Shown here: positions 44,998 through 56,585 of the stretch, in pieces | How positions within the stretch are numbered: position 1 is the stretch's first letter | Layout of the letters: each line of letters opens with the position of its first letter | Source of the DNA: Desmodesmus armatus | Lineage: Eukaryota; Chlorophyta; Chlorophyceae; Sphaeropleales; Scenedesmaceae | NCBI GenBank assembly: GCA_007449985.2 | Contig: VIIQ02000005.1 | Span: 62,001 to 126,000, forward strand | Length of the DNA stretch: 64,000 nt | Reading direction: 5' to 3' | Program-made: the position numbers and the translations under genes | The notes under the pieces: model-generated | Databases searched by the model: none | What the model saw: only the letters and a program-made list of their open reading frames with translations | What the model was told of the DNA's origin: nothing

Positions 44998-47900
44998 ATG
45001 TCTTTATCTGTCAAGGATGCTTTGGGGGACTCCACCTTGCTGACGGGAGGGCTGGGCTTCCTGGGCTCGGTGTGCCTGGAGCAACTCCTGGCAAGGACCT
45101 CTGTGAGTGAGAGTGCAACAGCGCCAGCATAGAGGGTAGCTGGAAGGGCTCAATCAGTGATGCTCAGCAACACAAGGTCCATCCCTGCATAGACATGTTT
45201 ACATTATAATGTACTCGAGGCTCAATCGCTCCAGCTCATGCATCAGTGCCTGTGTTTGCAAGTGGACAAAGCAGCGCATCTGTTCATTTCTGTTGCTTTG
45301 GGCAGCAAAGCAGACATGTGGAGCAGCAAGTGCAGATCACTGCTGGCCGGTGTTGCGGCCAGCCTGTAAGGGAGCTCAGGTAGCATTACAACAAGTGGCT
45401 TGCGGTGTGTTGCAAGAGTGTGCACAGGGCCCCGCACACTGCTCAATTGCGATGCCAGAGCTACAGGGTATTGTCAAGCCCTGAAGTGTGAAAGTGCCAC
45501 GACCACCACAGTATGGATATTCACCATTGCACCCTGTACTACTCGTGGCATCGTACAAGACTTTTGCAGCATCATTGGCAAAGCCAGCAGTGGCTGACAC
45601 CTCCCTGCCTCAATGGCTTCCTGCTGTGCCCTGTGGCTGCAGGTGAGGGCCGTGTACCTCCTGGTGCGCAGTAAGAGGGGTGTGTCAGCGCAGCAGCGGG
45701 TGCACAAGCTCCTGTGCGGCCCACTGTTCCAGCAGCTGCACCAGCAAGTTGCGGAGGGGGGACCCAATGTGTTCAACAAGGTCAGGGTGGTAGAGGGGGA
45801 TATGGACCTACCCGGCCTGGGCCTGTCAGATGCAGACCGGAGGGAGCTGTTGCAGGAGGTGCAGGTCGTCATACATGGAGCCGCAAGCCTCACCCTTGAC
45901 GCCCACATTCAAGACGCACTCAAGTGAGAGAGGGGCACCTGCGTCACTATGGTACAAGCACCCTGTGTGTTCTCATTAGTTTAATGAGCTTGGTTTCGGC
46001 CCTGTCCAGGGACTTCTGCAGGCATGTGCCGTATGTATACGCACGAAGTCTCCACAGGGTGCTTTCAAGGCTTTCAGCTAGGTCCAGGTCCCAAAGCAGC
46101 CTAACTCTCAGGCTTACAAGCCTCACGGCTGAAGATGAGTAGGGACCGAGCTCAACTGGGTTGCTGTTTAAGAGTGTTGCCTTCCTTGTCAGCGCTGAGA
46201 TGTTCTGTGTTCTGCCTGCAGGTGCAACTTTGCTGCCACCCGCACACTGCTGCAGCTGGCCAGCGAGATGCGGTGCCTGCGTGCCTTTGTTCACGTCAGC
46301 ACCTTCTTTGTCAGCAACTTCAAGCCCGTCAACACGCCAGTCAAGGAGGAGGTGCACTACCCAACGCTGCAGCTGGCAGGTGTGCACAATACCTTCGCTT
46401 GAGGCACACATAGGACCCACAGTTACAGAAGGGTTGTTGGGCAGGGTCCTGACTGCCAACCAGAGATCAACGGTGCTGTGATATCGCCTGACTGCCAGCT
46501 TCAGAAGCAGCAGCAGGAGCCTATATGCGACCGCCTCTTGACAGCGGAACAAGCGTAGTACGAGCAGCACCTCCTGACAGAGCCATCCTTCGGCTGTGCT
46601 GTGCTGTGCTGCTGTATCTCCTGTCGTGCTGCTGCATTCCAGGCGACCCGCAGCACCTGACAGCTGTTGAGTTGGCAGAGTACCTGCTGGCTGCCGACCC
46701 TGACACAGCAGCAGCAGAGGCTGCCAAGCTCATGCAGCGCCTCAACTTCATCAGCACATATGCCTTCAGGTGAGCCACAACCTGGAGTCTCTGCGCAAAC
46801 CCCTTACACAGCAGGTGGTTGAAGACCCAACTGTGACAGCCCTGATCAGTGTGCCTCCCCCCCCTCCGCCCGCCCCCTAGCTCTGTCAATGTGACCCCTT
46901 TGCTTGTCCCGTCAGCATGAGATCAGCATACTGTGCCCTGCAAATCGGCATACTCGGGTTCAGTTCCTGCCAGGGTCGCTGGGAGCGGCCACCTAGATGT
47001 TCAGCAGTGGTTGTACCCCAACCACGATAACATGGTTTCCTGCATGGTTCAGGTCAGGCCTGGTACCTTCCTATGGGGCTCTTAATTCGCGTTACCAAGC
47101 AGCTGTAGCCAAGGGACTTGGGTTGGCTGACACCCAGATGCTGTTGTCCGTGCCCCACGCATGCGATCGCATGACTGCTCATGTTGTGTCACATGTCTTG
47201 CAGCAAGCTGCTGACAGAGCAGGTTGTGGATGACCCTGCCACCCTCCCTGGTGTGTCCAAGGTTATCATACGCCCCTCGCTCATCTCCCCCATGGCTGAC
47301 CAGCCATATCCTGGGTGAGTCCCCACTAGTGATATGCTGTGAAACAGTGCCAATCCTCCAGCTGTTTGCGTGCACCGAGTGCTGCTATGTGGCACAAAAC
47401 GCTGATCTGACACCTGGGATCCGGCATGCATTGCCCACAAACAGCCAGTTGCACTTGCGACGCTGTGGGTTCACACAACACACAGTGAACACAGCACAAC
47501 ACACAGTGAACACAAGCGGACTGAAGTGCTTGCATTTCTGCTGTGTGCAGGTACTTTGCAGGTTATGCAGGCAGTCCTGGATACACCTTGGGTGAGCGCA
47601 TTGACACTCCTGTGCAACCCTCTGGTAGCAGGTGCTGCGCTTGGGAACGCATGTGCAGCCATTGGGCACCAGATGCTGCAGCACGCACATGTGTATACCC
47701 GGCCCACTGGCTCTGCCAGGCTGTCAGACTGGCAGCATCCAATGGCATGTGTTGCTTGTCGAGTGAAGCGCCTGCAGCTGTTGAGCACACTATGGAACCA
47801 CACACTGTGCTTGAGCATGCCGGCATGATTTGTCAACGCGCAGCAACGATGATTGCAATGTTGCGGGGGGGGGGGAAGACGTGCTACAGGCTGCAATGTG

Positions 47901-49924
47901 GTGCCACCACATGACAGGCCTCCATGCGCCAATATGCATGCTTGTTGTTGCCTTACCAAGGCGTAACGCCCTGGGCCTCACGCATCTTTCTTTCTCCTTT
48001 GCAATCACAGGCTACGGCATGGGCTGCTTCCATGACATCCACAGTGTTGCGTTTTCATCAGATGCAGCCGTTGACCTCATCCCAGTGGACGTGACGGCAT
48101 CACTGATCATTGCAGCGGCGGCAGCAGCGAGTGCCAATGGACCTTACGGTCCCGGGCGCGCGCGCGTGTATCACTCAGCCTCAGCGCACAGCTACCCGGT
48201 GCTTGCCCCTCAGGTCTTCGCCATGTTGAACAAGTTTTGGACGTGCAACCCTCCACCCTTCCGCCTGCCTTTCACGCGGTGCGTGCGCTAGCCTCATGAG
48301 CAACTCAATGTCACAATTGTCAGCCTTTGCAGCTGCTGTTGATGGCCATCGTCACCTGTCTCGCCCGTCACAATCGGCATCACATGACAGCAGCATAATA
48401 CTTTTTGAGTGTGTTTTGAGATGAACGTGTGTGTGCGCATCTGTCTGTTCCTGCATGCAGCTACCCCACCTACTCCGGGCGCCACCACCCCACCCCTGCC
48501 AGCATGTGGCTGGGTTCCCTGATGACCCAGGCCAAGGTGTGGGCAGGTGCAGCCCTGCTCAGGTGGATGGGGAAGAGCAGACAGGCAAACTCACTCATCA
48601 ATGGCTTCAAGGCATTCTGCGTCCAGAACACCCCGGGTAGGTGCCACACCCACTTGCAACAGCCACCGCGGGCGGATGTGCCTCTCATTACCTTGCTTTG
48701 CTTTGGGGGCTACCAGGGGGGGCGGGCTGCCACCGGCTGGCCACACACGACAACCAGGATCATGAACCTTGCTTTGCCCACATGCAACAGCTGCAGCTAT
48801 CACTGGCAACAGTGACCTCATGGACCTTGTTTCTTCTGCCCATCTTTCAAAAATGTTTGTACAGCGACTGTTTTGGAAACAAACATTTTCGACCTGTCGG
48901 GTTCACAGCCCATGCGCCCCAACCAGCACTCATATACCCCCCTGGGGACAGAAATAGCTTGTTGTCTGTGCTGCGTTGGTGCTGCAGGTACGCGCGCTCA
49001 ATTGTCTCCTGCGTCGACAATGTCAGGGAGCTGGAGGCAAGCATTGTGGCCAGCGAGCGTGACATGTGGCAGTGCGTGTGGGACGAGAGGACAGGCACGA
49101 CTTGGGAGCAGTACTTCTGGACGGGACTGACAGGTACGGATTGGCTTGGGCTGACACCCCTAACGACAGATGCACGGGAAGTACCAGGCACAAAGACTCC
49201 CAGTGCAATTGCAGTAATTCAAAAGCATCTTACTGCTGCATGGCTAGCTTTGCTGGGTGGTCACTATGTGCTTGTGTGGGTATTGGGCTGGTGCCTTTGG
49301 AGTGTGTACACAACACAACAGGTCTATTGTGCACGGTGCAGCCATCAGGCAGTTGTGCTACAGCTGTGAAAGGTCGCTCAGTGATTGTAGCAACTGTAGT
49401 CAATGACAGGCGTAGCAACCAGGCAGGCCAGTCCAAAGCAGCGTGGATGATGACTGTGTTGTTTTGACCAATACACTCGGTGATAGGAATCCTGTCTAAC
49501 CTGCTGCTGCCACTAACACTGCCACTGCATGCGTGCAGGTTTGCGGTCCATAGGTCTGAAGCTCCCTGAGTGCAGTGTGGTGGGGGTCCCTCACGGCTTT
49601 GCCATCAGGCACGGACTGTCAGACCGTGACATCATGACACACTGGATGAGTGAAGCACCCACCTCTGACAGCGGCAGCACCGGGATAAGCAACAGCAGCG
49701 GCAGCAGCACGGCTGGAAGCCTCAGCAGCGCAAGCAGCGGGTCTCTTGACAGCGAGTGTGCCCCTGTGAGAGTGTCTGTGCCTGCCTCCCCCAGAAGGGT
49801 TCCACACGTGTTGAGGGGCTCCCTACTGAGGCTGCTGCTGCTACTGTTGCTGGCTAAGTGCTGGAGGCATAGTAGGGGTGGCGGGGGTGGCAAAGCATGC
49901 CAAACAAAAAAACTTATATTTTAG
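44998..49924 (+). CDS. FAR: Fatty acyl-CoA reductase (alcohol-forming)
   Basis: NAD(P)H-dependent enzyme reducing long-chain acyl-CoA to primary fatty alcohol, the first step of wax and ether-lipid synthesis. Exons joined in phase are 44998-45102, 45643-45923, 46222-46379, 46643-46769, 47204-47314, 47551-47591, 48011-48278 and 48461-48636; further exons follow near 48860-48900, 48989-49134 and 49540-49924. The Rossmann motif LLTGGLGFLGSVCLEQLL is at residues 14-31. VIHGAASLTLD is conserved, and the YxxxK catalytic pair appears as YAFSKLLTEQ across the exon 4/5 junction. IIRPSLISP and DLIPVDV follow. The C-terminal FAR_C region includes TTWEQYFWTGLTG and LRSIGLKLPE. After it the protein has a Ser-rich tail and a hydrophobic Leu-rich segment (LLRLLLLLLLAKCW), which could anchor it in the ER. 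The junctions between 48636 and 48989 are uncertain. It lies directly downstream of the two FAO copies. Confidence 0.9.
47474..47515. repeat. Two-copy 21-bp tandem repeat in a FAR intron
   Basis: The unit CACAACACACAGTGAACACAG occurs twice in direct succession, with one mismatch, shortly before the exon at 47551. Confidence 0.75.
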
Positions 49925-51419
49925 GGGGGCACATCCACAGCAAGCAGAGCAAAGCTCTGTCTCCTATGTACCCTAACTCACTAGGCGCTCACCTTGCACT
50001 TCATGTGTGGCTTTGACATGTGTGTGGTGTGTGTGCTTCAGCTTAAAGCTGAAATGAATGGGCATGTCGCGCCCGAACCAACGAATGCAGGTCATACTTC
50101 AGTGCGCAGCACCGCATAAGCATATGCATCAGCAAGGGCAGAAGCAGGGTGATACGACGCTGATGCCAGCATACACGTCAGGCAGTCTGTGAAGGATCCG
50201 GCAAAACCCCCATATGGGTTGCCGCTGTGCAGCAGGATTGCTGCTGCACAGCGGAGCGTGTGGACAACAAATGGACAGACAGAACACTTGAGAGCCATGA
50301 ACTCTTCAGAGCCACGAATGTTTGAGAGCCATGCAGCCCATGATCCTTGTGGGTGTGCCTGAGTGTGTGTAGGAAGGGCGGGGGGGGGGGGGTCCCAGAT
50401 GTGGTCCCCCTTGGGCCCTGTACCAAACAGGCGGATGCGTCACTACATGTGCCATTTGCACTGCCTGCCCTTGTACCTGCCCCTTGTATGCTGGCCACAG
50501 TTACCACACGTTTTCTTCCCGACACAGTTTTGGTTTGGTCTGTTTGTTCAATATATGCTGGCTTGTGCTGTGCTGGTTTGTCTGACAAACCTGTGATCGC
50601 GTCCAATTGGCGGCGGCCACTGCTGTGCCTCTGGTCGCGCAACTTGCATGTGGTGGCCAACTTGTGTGTGGTGGGATCACATTTCAAACTTGACATGGAC
50701 ATCATGAACGCTGATACATGTACATGTTTGGGTCCTGTTGCAGTCGTTATGCGCACTGCGGCACGCTGACTTGCACACACGCAGGACTGCTGTCACCGCA
50801 CATGCAGGTGTGTATTGTTCAGTACATGTTTGGGTATCAGGCATGTGGCCCCAGCACACGCTGATAGCAGCAGTCCAAACACAGTTCTGCCATCCTTTTC
50901 CAATGGCTGATTGGGCACATTCGAGACAGCCCCTGAACAGCCCTGGTGCATTTTGGGGGGGGGGAGGGGAAGGTTGTCAGAAGTGCAGGATTGTTGCAGT
51001 GTTGTGGGTGGGCAGTTATTGAGCCCCTGCTGAACATCTGCTGTTACATCAGCTTCCGCCAGCAGTGGCCGGCGTGGTATTGCATCGTCGGTGTCATGTC
51101 GTGCTCCGCCTTCCTTTTCACTGGCTGCATCTGGCCTGCAGTATGCATGATAGGTTGCAGCAGCCAGTGCCGTGCGGGCACTTGGGGCACTGTTGCTTGT
51201 GCCTACGTAGGGGTGTGCCACACCAGTGGGTCCTGGCCACTGTAGTACACGCACTTGTGGTCAGTTGGTGGCTGTCATGCAGGGTGGCTGCAGGGTTGGT
51301 GTGGTGCTGGTGGTTGCATGTTGAGAGGTATCCTTGGATGTGTGCAGTATCCGGGTCATGCTCTGACAGTATGCACCATTGACCCAACACTTGTGTGCAC
51401 TTCATCAACTTACCTTCCG

Positions 51420-51560
51420 TAATGCAGTTGCGCAGCTGGTTCTTGAGTTTGAGTTGTTGCTGCAGCCAAGGGCGGCAGCGCAAATGCCGCGACAGTGCTA
51501 AGCAGCTGTTATGCTATACCCCGAGCTCGAGATCTCGAGATGCGGCTGTGCACCTTCTTG
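51420..51560 (-). repeat. Dispersed repeat, copy C
   Basis: Similar to copy B at 43395-43515. The minus-strand peptide SCLALSRHLRCRPWLQQQL parallels SCLALVRHVRCHLWLQQQL in copy B. In this copy the frame continues into LKNQLRNCITEG. Copy C carries an extra segment with the palindrome CTCGAGATCTCGAG that copy B lacks. Confidence 0.5.
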
Positions 51561-52048
51561 GTCACGCAAAGGGCACTAATGCGCCTGGTTGCTGGGCACT
51601 GCTTCTGAAGCGCAGGATGTCTCAAGCTTCGTCTTCCCCCCCCTTCCCAGCCAATCGACAGTGATGTGAATGTCTGTCAACATTATGAAAGCTGCGCAGT
51701 CGGTTGTGCATTGTGGCTGAGCCTGAGATATTGTAGCAGGGTGTGGTAACGAATGTGTGACTGGACGCAGCAGAAAGGCTGCGCACACTGTGTAGGCCTG
51801 CAGCACTGACGCCGTGGGGGGTGACAAGTGTGCATGTGCAACATCAGACATCCAAGATGGGGCGCTCACACTTTCACCCTCACAGTCTGACAGCACCAGG
51901 TGCAACATCTCTAAGCCTATTGTGCCCGAAAACACAGGCCACCTAGCCGTCAGATGCAGCCAAGCATATGGTGCAGATGCAACGAGGTCATCGCCGTTGG
52001 TCGTTTGAAGAATCAACGGTCAAATGGTGTTTCAGAACCGCCCGTCGT

Positions 52049-52060
52049 CATAAATATATT
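52049..52060 (+). promoter_or_regulatory. Possible TATA box of the 3-TM protein gene
   Basis: CATAAATATATT stands out in GC-rich surroundings, about 180 bases upstream of the start codon at 52241. The distance leaves room for a 5' UTR. No other promoter element was identified. Confidence 0.3.
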
Positions 52061-52240
52061 GCGCCTCACCCTGCGCGATGTCAGCGTCATTTCTGCCGTG
52101 GCGACGCAGATCGCAGCTGTCGCCATTTGACCAACGCAGCGTAACCGTCGCGCCGCTGACGGTTGCTTGTTGGAAGTATTGTGTACCCTGCCCACTGGCC
52201 TGTGCAGAAGCTGAAACAGACTGATCTTCACGCGTCCATC

Positions 52241-53233
52241 ATGTCCGCGATGGCTGACTACGATGACCCCCTTCTGCCCACGCACAAGCAGCAGCAGCAG
52301 CACTTCCACACCAGCCTGATTGAGCACACTGTGCGCGGTCTAGCAGTGTGCCTCGCCACTCTATGCATGATTGGCATGGCATTCCTGCTGCTTGATTGGC
52401 ACTCACCCCTGCAATGCCGTGGCACTTCAAGCAGCTGGCAGTTCACATCCTCTGGGCCACTGGCTGAGTCAGCACGCTGCAGGCGTACGATTCCAGAATC
52501 AGTGCTGCCAACACTCGATGCAGCACGAGCCTGTTTGATTGTTCTGGATTTGGCAGGCATGTATCTGGCTGTAGCAGTGCTACGCCTGAAAGGTGAGGCG
52601 GGTCACGCTCTGGCCCAAAGATTGTACATGCAAGTACTGCTGTGCGTGTGCGCGCAGTCCTACGCATCAATTCCGAAATGTTCCTGTCAGAATTGATTTG
52701 CAGACGGTCTCGGTACTCTGCAAACTTTGCATACACATGCAACCGGCAGTGCGCACAACCAATAAGCCACACAATGTGGCAGCATGCATGCTGCCAGCAA
52801 GTGCTGCAAGAAGATGCCATTCAGCCATACAGCAAGCGCGTTGGCCATGCAGGCTGTTGTATGGATTTTGATTGCGACATGCTAGTAGTCAGGGTGCATC
52901 TCAGTCGTGTGTGCATATGTTGTGTGACAGAGGGGGGGGGGGAGAACGAGCCATGCCTGGCCATGTGGAAGTGCCCAGCTGCTTCCTGCAAACAGAAACA
53001 ACCTTTTCAAAACCTCTCGTGTCTGCACAGGACCCATCCTGGAGCACACCAGCCCAGCAAGCGAAGATCGTGATGAAGAGTGCGGCGACACCTGCAGTAC
53101 CCCTTGTGATGACGTCAACAACTGTTGCCGTGCAGACCAGCCCTGGCTGACGCAGCAGGCTGTGACGGTGACTTTGAGTGTGTGGCTAGCCCTGCTGACG
53201 GCTGCAAGCTTGTGCTTGACCATCTTATGGTGA
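52241..53233 (+). CDS. Unrecognised 184-aa protein with three predicted membrane segments and a Cys-rich loop
   Basis: Two exons, 52241-52592 and 53031-53233, join at a GT-AG intron of phase 1. The joined frame creates LRLKGPILEHTS and ends TLSVWLALLTAASLCLTILW before TGA. The N-terminus has an acidic dileucine-like DYDDPLLP, then a Gln/His stretch. Hydrophobic segments lie at about residues 33-52, 94-115 and 163-183. Between the second and third is a compact acidic Cys-rich patch, EECGDTCSTPCDDVNNCC, with six cysteines in 18 residues. This could bind metal or form disulfides in a lumen. I do not recognise a family. The alternative, stopping at 52696 without splicing, gives a less protein-like tail. 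A start at 52163 would add 26 residues and is less natural. Confidence 0.6.
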
Positions 53234-53553
53234 AAATCGTTCATGGTATCCCAACTAAAATGTACATGAACATGTCAGGCTGGCCCTAGCAGTGTAGGAG
53301 TTGTGAACTGCCATTCACGTCCTTTTGAATTTTTTTTGGGTGGTTTGTAGTATTTTGGTTGCGTGAGTTGGTTGCTAACTTGCTGTGGATCCAAGATCTG
53401 ACCCGTGGTTGGCATCGACTTCTTGTGTGAAGCTTTGAGCAAAACCGAGTCGAAATACAGACGTCTAATCGCAAACGCGAAGCCCGTGGTCAACCCCGCC
53501 ACAGCATTGAAGCAGCAGTAACTCTAGCAGCTGCAGCTGCAGCAGCAACACCC
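53234..53553. other. Short intergenic spacer
   Basis: About 320 bases between two small genes. AT-rich pieces occur around 53325-53345 (a run of T). It presumably contains the 3' UTR of the upstream gene and the promoter of the downstream gene. Nothing else is visible. Confidence 0.4.
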
Positions 53554-54703
53554 ATGCCAGAACTGTCTGAAGTATGGAACCGGCTGTCAGCGGCAGAGAA
53601 AAGGAGATCCTTGTTTGCTGGTGCCCTGTGCATGCTGGGGATCGCGTTAACGGTGAGCATGTGGAGCTTCACCAACAGACGCGTCCACCTGCGCTTGGGT
53701 CCTGCCATCTGTTCTGTCTGGGAAACGTGCACCCTTGCGACCAGGCTGCATGAATGCCTTCACACCCGGGGACTCCTGCAGCTGCAAAAAATGCAAGCAA
53801 TAGGCACAACAACATGCCTTCCATGTATCCCATGCACCAGTGCAATGCATGAACACATTACCTGCCAGCATGTGACAAACAGCCTGGCGCCCAGCAATGC
53901 TTCGGGTGCAAGGGATGAGGCTGCAGTCGTGTCATGCCGACTGTGCCATAACGCCCATCAGGACAGCAAGGGCCTGTAGTGCAATGTGCATACGGCGTGA
54001 AACCTTGGCAAGCAGCTTTGGTTGCCAGGAAAGGGCCCCAGCTTTCCCCACTGAACATATGCGTTCTACACAGCTGCAGAGCTGCTCTGCAATCTGCCAT
54101 CGTGGCTGTGATGTGATGGATGTTAGCAATTGAAGATACCATGCGCACAGTGATGGTGGGAGTCCTAGGATCAGGGCATAACAGGCTGTTGCAGCAGGGA
54201 ACATCCCAGGAGGAACGGACGAATAAAGCGATAGTGCTCAGTTCAGCTGTACGTTGTGGCATGTTAAGACACACAAGCACTTGAGGACAAACAAAAGTCT
54301 GTTTTTTGACGTGTGCAGACAGTCTCCCCACCAATGAGTCTGCACCTGACTTGTGTTGTGCCCACTGTGTGCTGTGCTCACTGTGCAGGCTGACATGTAC
54401 ATGTTGAAGCAGAGACCAGACTTCAAGGAGAAGTTCCTACCTCCTGAGGAAGGTGAAGAAGGTGGTGGTGATGATGATAAGCCTTGGAGGAAGGGCAAGC
54501 AGCAGGCACAGATGGATGCTGAAGTTGCGGAACGAACTGCACAGCTGACCGGAGCAGCAGCAGCAGCACGCCCCCCGGCAGCAGTGGGGGTGGCACAAGC
54601 AGCGGCGCAGGCGCCACAAGCAGCAGCACCGGCGTCTGCAGCCCAGCCTGACAGCACTGCCCCGGTGCAAAAAAGCTGGTGGTCTGTAAAGTGGAGGTGG
54701 TGA
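53554..54703 (+). CDS. Unrecognised 137-aa single-pass membrane protein
   Basis: Two exons, 53554-53652 (33 codons) and 54389-54703, join in phase 0 across a 736-base GT-AG intron. The protein begins MPELSEVWNRLSAAEKRRS, then has one hydrophobic segment (LFAGALCMLGIALT, about residues 19-35), a conserved-looking DMYMLKQRPDFKEKFLPPEE, an acidic run GEEGGGDDDKPW, a Lys/Gln/Glu helix, and an Ala/Pro-rich tail ending SWWSVKWRW. A short N-terminus, one membrane span and a charged C-terminal region suggest an organelle membrane assembly or import accessory protein, but I recognise no family. A TGTAA signal follows at 54914. Confidence 0.6.
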
Positions 54704-55178
54704 CGGGCTCACGCAAACAGCTTGCAGCAGACACCCCCTCCAGTGCCCCCCCCCTGCACCAGCAGCTTGCCCCAGCAGCATGCCATAACAGACTGCGTGT
54801 CTCACAGCACCTATTTGGGGACTGGCCGTGCATTGAGGGTCCAGGGGGTCAAAGTCACCTGTCACCCCAGTTAAAATCACCCACCATCACCACTGCTCGC
54901 AGTTTCTGCCAGTTGTAAGCAGCACTTCAGCGGCGTATCAGAGCATTTACCAGGAGAAAGCCTTGACATCATATCCCGGTTGGCAACAGCAAGCCTCGTG
55001 GTGACGTCCTCGACAGCTGCTGAGTGCGTACTTTGAAACGACCCAACGTTGCTACTCCAGCAGTTCTAGTATTGCATCGGAGGCAGCCCGAGCCCGGAGG
55101 GGCCCAGCAGTCTACAGCAGCAGCAGCACCACAGCAGCAGCACTTGCGTCCCCTGCCTTTCCTTGTTTATGGGACCTG
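54704..55178. other. Spacer upstream of the kinase gene
   Basis: Contains the 3' UTR of the preceding gene and, probably from about 54950, the promoter and 5' UTR of the kinase. CAG-rich blocks appear at 55110-55145. No gene is supported. Confidence 0.4.
54914..54918 (+). terminator. TGTAA polyadenylation-type signal
   Basis: TGTAA occurs 211 bases after the stop codon of the 137-aa protein gene, a position typical of green algal 3' UTRs. Confidence 0.45.
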
Positions 55179-56540
55179 ATGACGGATGAGCGCGTGCACA
55201 AGAAAACTCACTTTGCACTAGAAGCAGGGGGGCAGGAGCCAGCAGCAGCAGCAGCACCAGGCAGGCCCAACTCAACCAGCCCGGTGCAGGAGAATGGCAC
55301 AAGCCTCAAGGAGCAGCAGCAGCGGGTGGAGGCAGCGCAGCAGCAGCAACCACCAGGGGCCCAAACGTTAACATATCCAGACCAGAAGGAGTTTGCGCAC
55401 TGGCGAGACATATACAGCATACATGGCGAACAGGTGCGCATATTGCTGCAAAGGTAGACCCTTGCCTCCCCTGCCATGCTTGCTATGGTGCCTGCAGCAA
55501 CAGCAGCACGCTTGGTAGTGGTGTGTTGCAGCACTGGTCAGCTACCATGCCCTTTGTCAGCACATACCTCAATGTGTTCCCATTTTGCTCTTGTGCAGGC
55601 GGCCAAGCGGCGTGCCATTGCTGAGCTCATATTCTTTGCTGGCACCAACGATCAGCGGCGCTGCAAGCAGTTGGCAGCCACCTGGAACATAGACGTGAGC
55701 AGGGAGGGGGCTGGCAACGGCGAGGGGCAGGGAGCAAGTACCCTGCCAGCCTGTCAGCAGCCTGGGGCAGGGCCCCCGGGGGGGGGGGGGGGGTTTGACA
55801 CACATACAAACACAGAGAGGCATCTCCCAGTCAGCATCAATGGCAGTCAGCATCAGTGGATACTCTGCGTTGTGAGCCTGGCCGAGCAGGCGCAGGTGCA
55901 GGTGCAGCACATCCTTCTTGGTTGTGTGCATTGGCGCTGTGGCAGCATACGTCGCAGCTGGGGCTGATGCCCTTCCCTCTTGAAAGGTCAAATCATTCAT
56001 TGCACGGTTGTGAGTTTGAGTTGCTGCGTGAACCGGCCTCAAACAGGGTAGGCTGCATGATGGGTTCAGGTGCCTGCCGCAGCTGTTCAACACACTGTTT
56101 GAGTTCTGTCAGGCACCCCGTCACCCAACGTTTCTGCTGCTGCTGCACTGCCTGCAGGTTACTGACTCATCATGCATGGACTATGACAAACGCACACCAC
56201 TGTGAGCAACAGCAGCAGCACCAGCAGTGAAAAAGCAGGCTGTCCTGCGCTGTGCTGTCATTTGCTTCATGCAGTCTTGATGCAACCAAACATGCCTGTT
56301 GCCAGTGTCACCCACTGCGCTGCTGTGTGATCAGTTGCAGCAGGCATTTGGCCGCGGGCAACATCATGGGGCTCAGCTGCAACATTAGCGGGCGTAGGCA
56401 TCGGGCAGCGAGGTGACCAGCAGCAGTTGTATACTCGGCACTGCGCAGTCAGTACCACACCTTGGCAGAGTTTTGCTGGCTCTGCTGGGTGTCCATGCCT
56501 GTGACCTGGTGCTGATGCTGGGCTGTTCCCCTTCTTCCTG

Positions 56541-56585
<45 letters not shown>

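Larger units (their letters stand above)
49925..52240. other. Spacer between FAR and the small membrane-protein genes
   Basis: About 2.3 kb without a supported gene. Open frames are short, Cys/His/Trp-rich and on both strands. A dispersed repeat copy lies at 51420-51515, next to a 14-bp perfect palindrome CTCGAGATCTCGAG at 51526-51539. An AT-rich TATA-like motif occurs at 52049-52060. Poly-G tracts are at 50383 and 50955. Confidence 0.45.
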
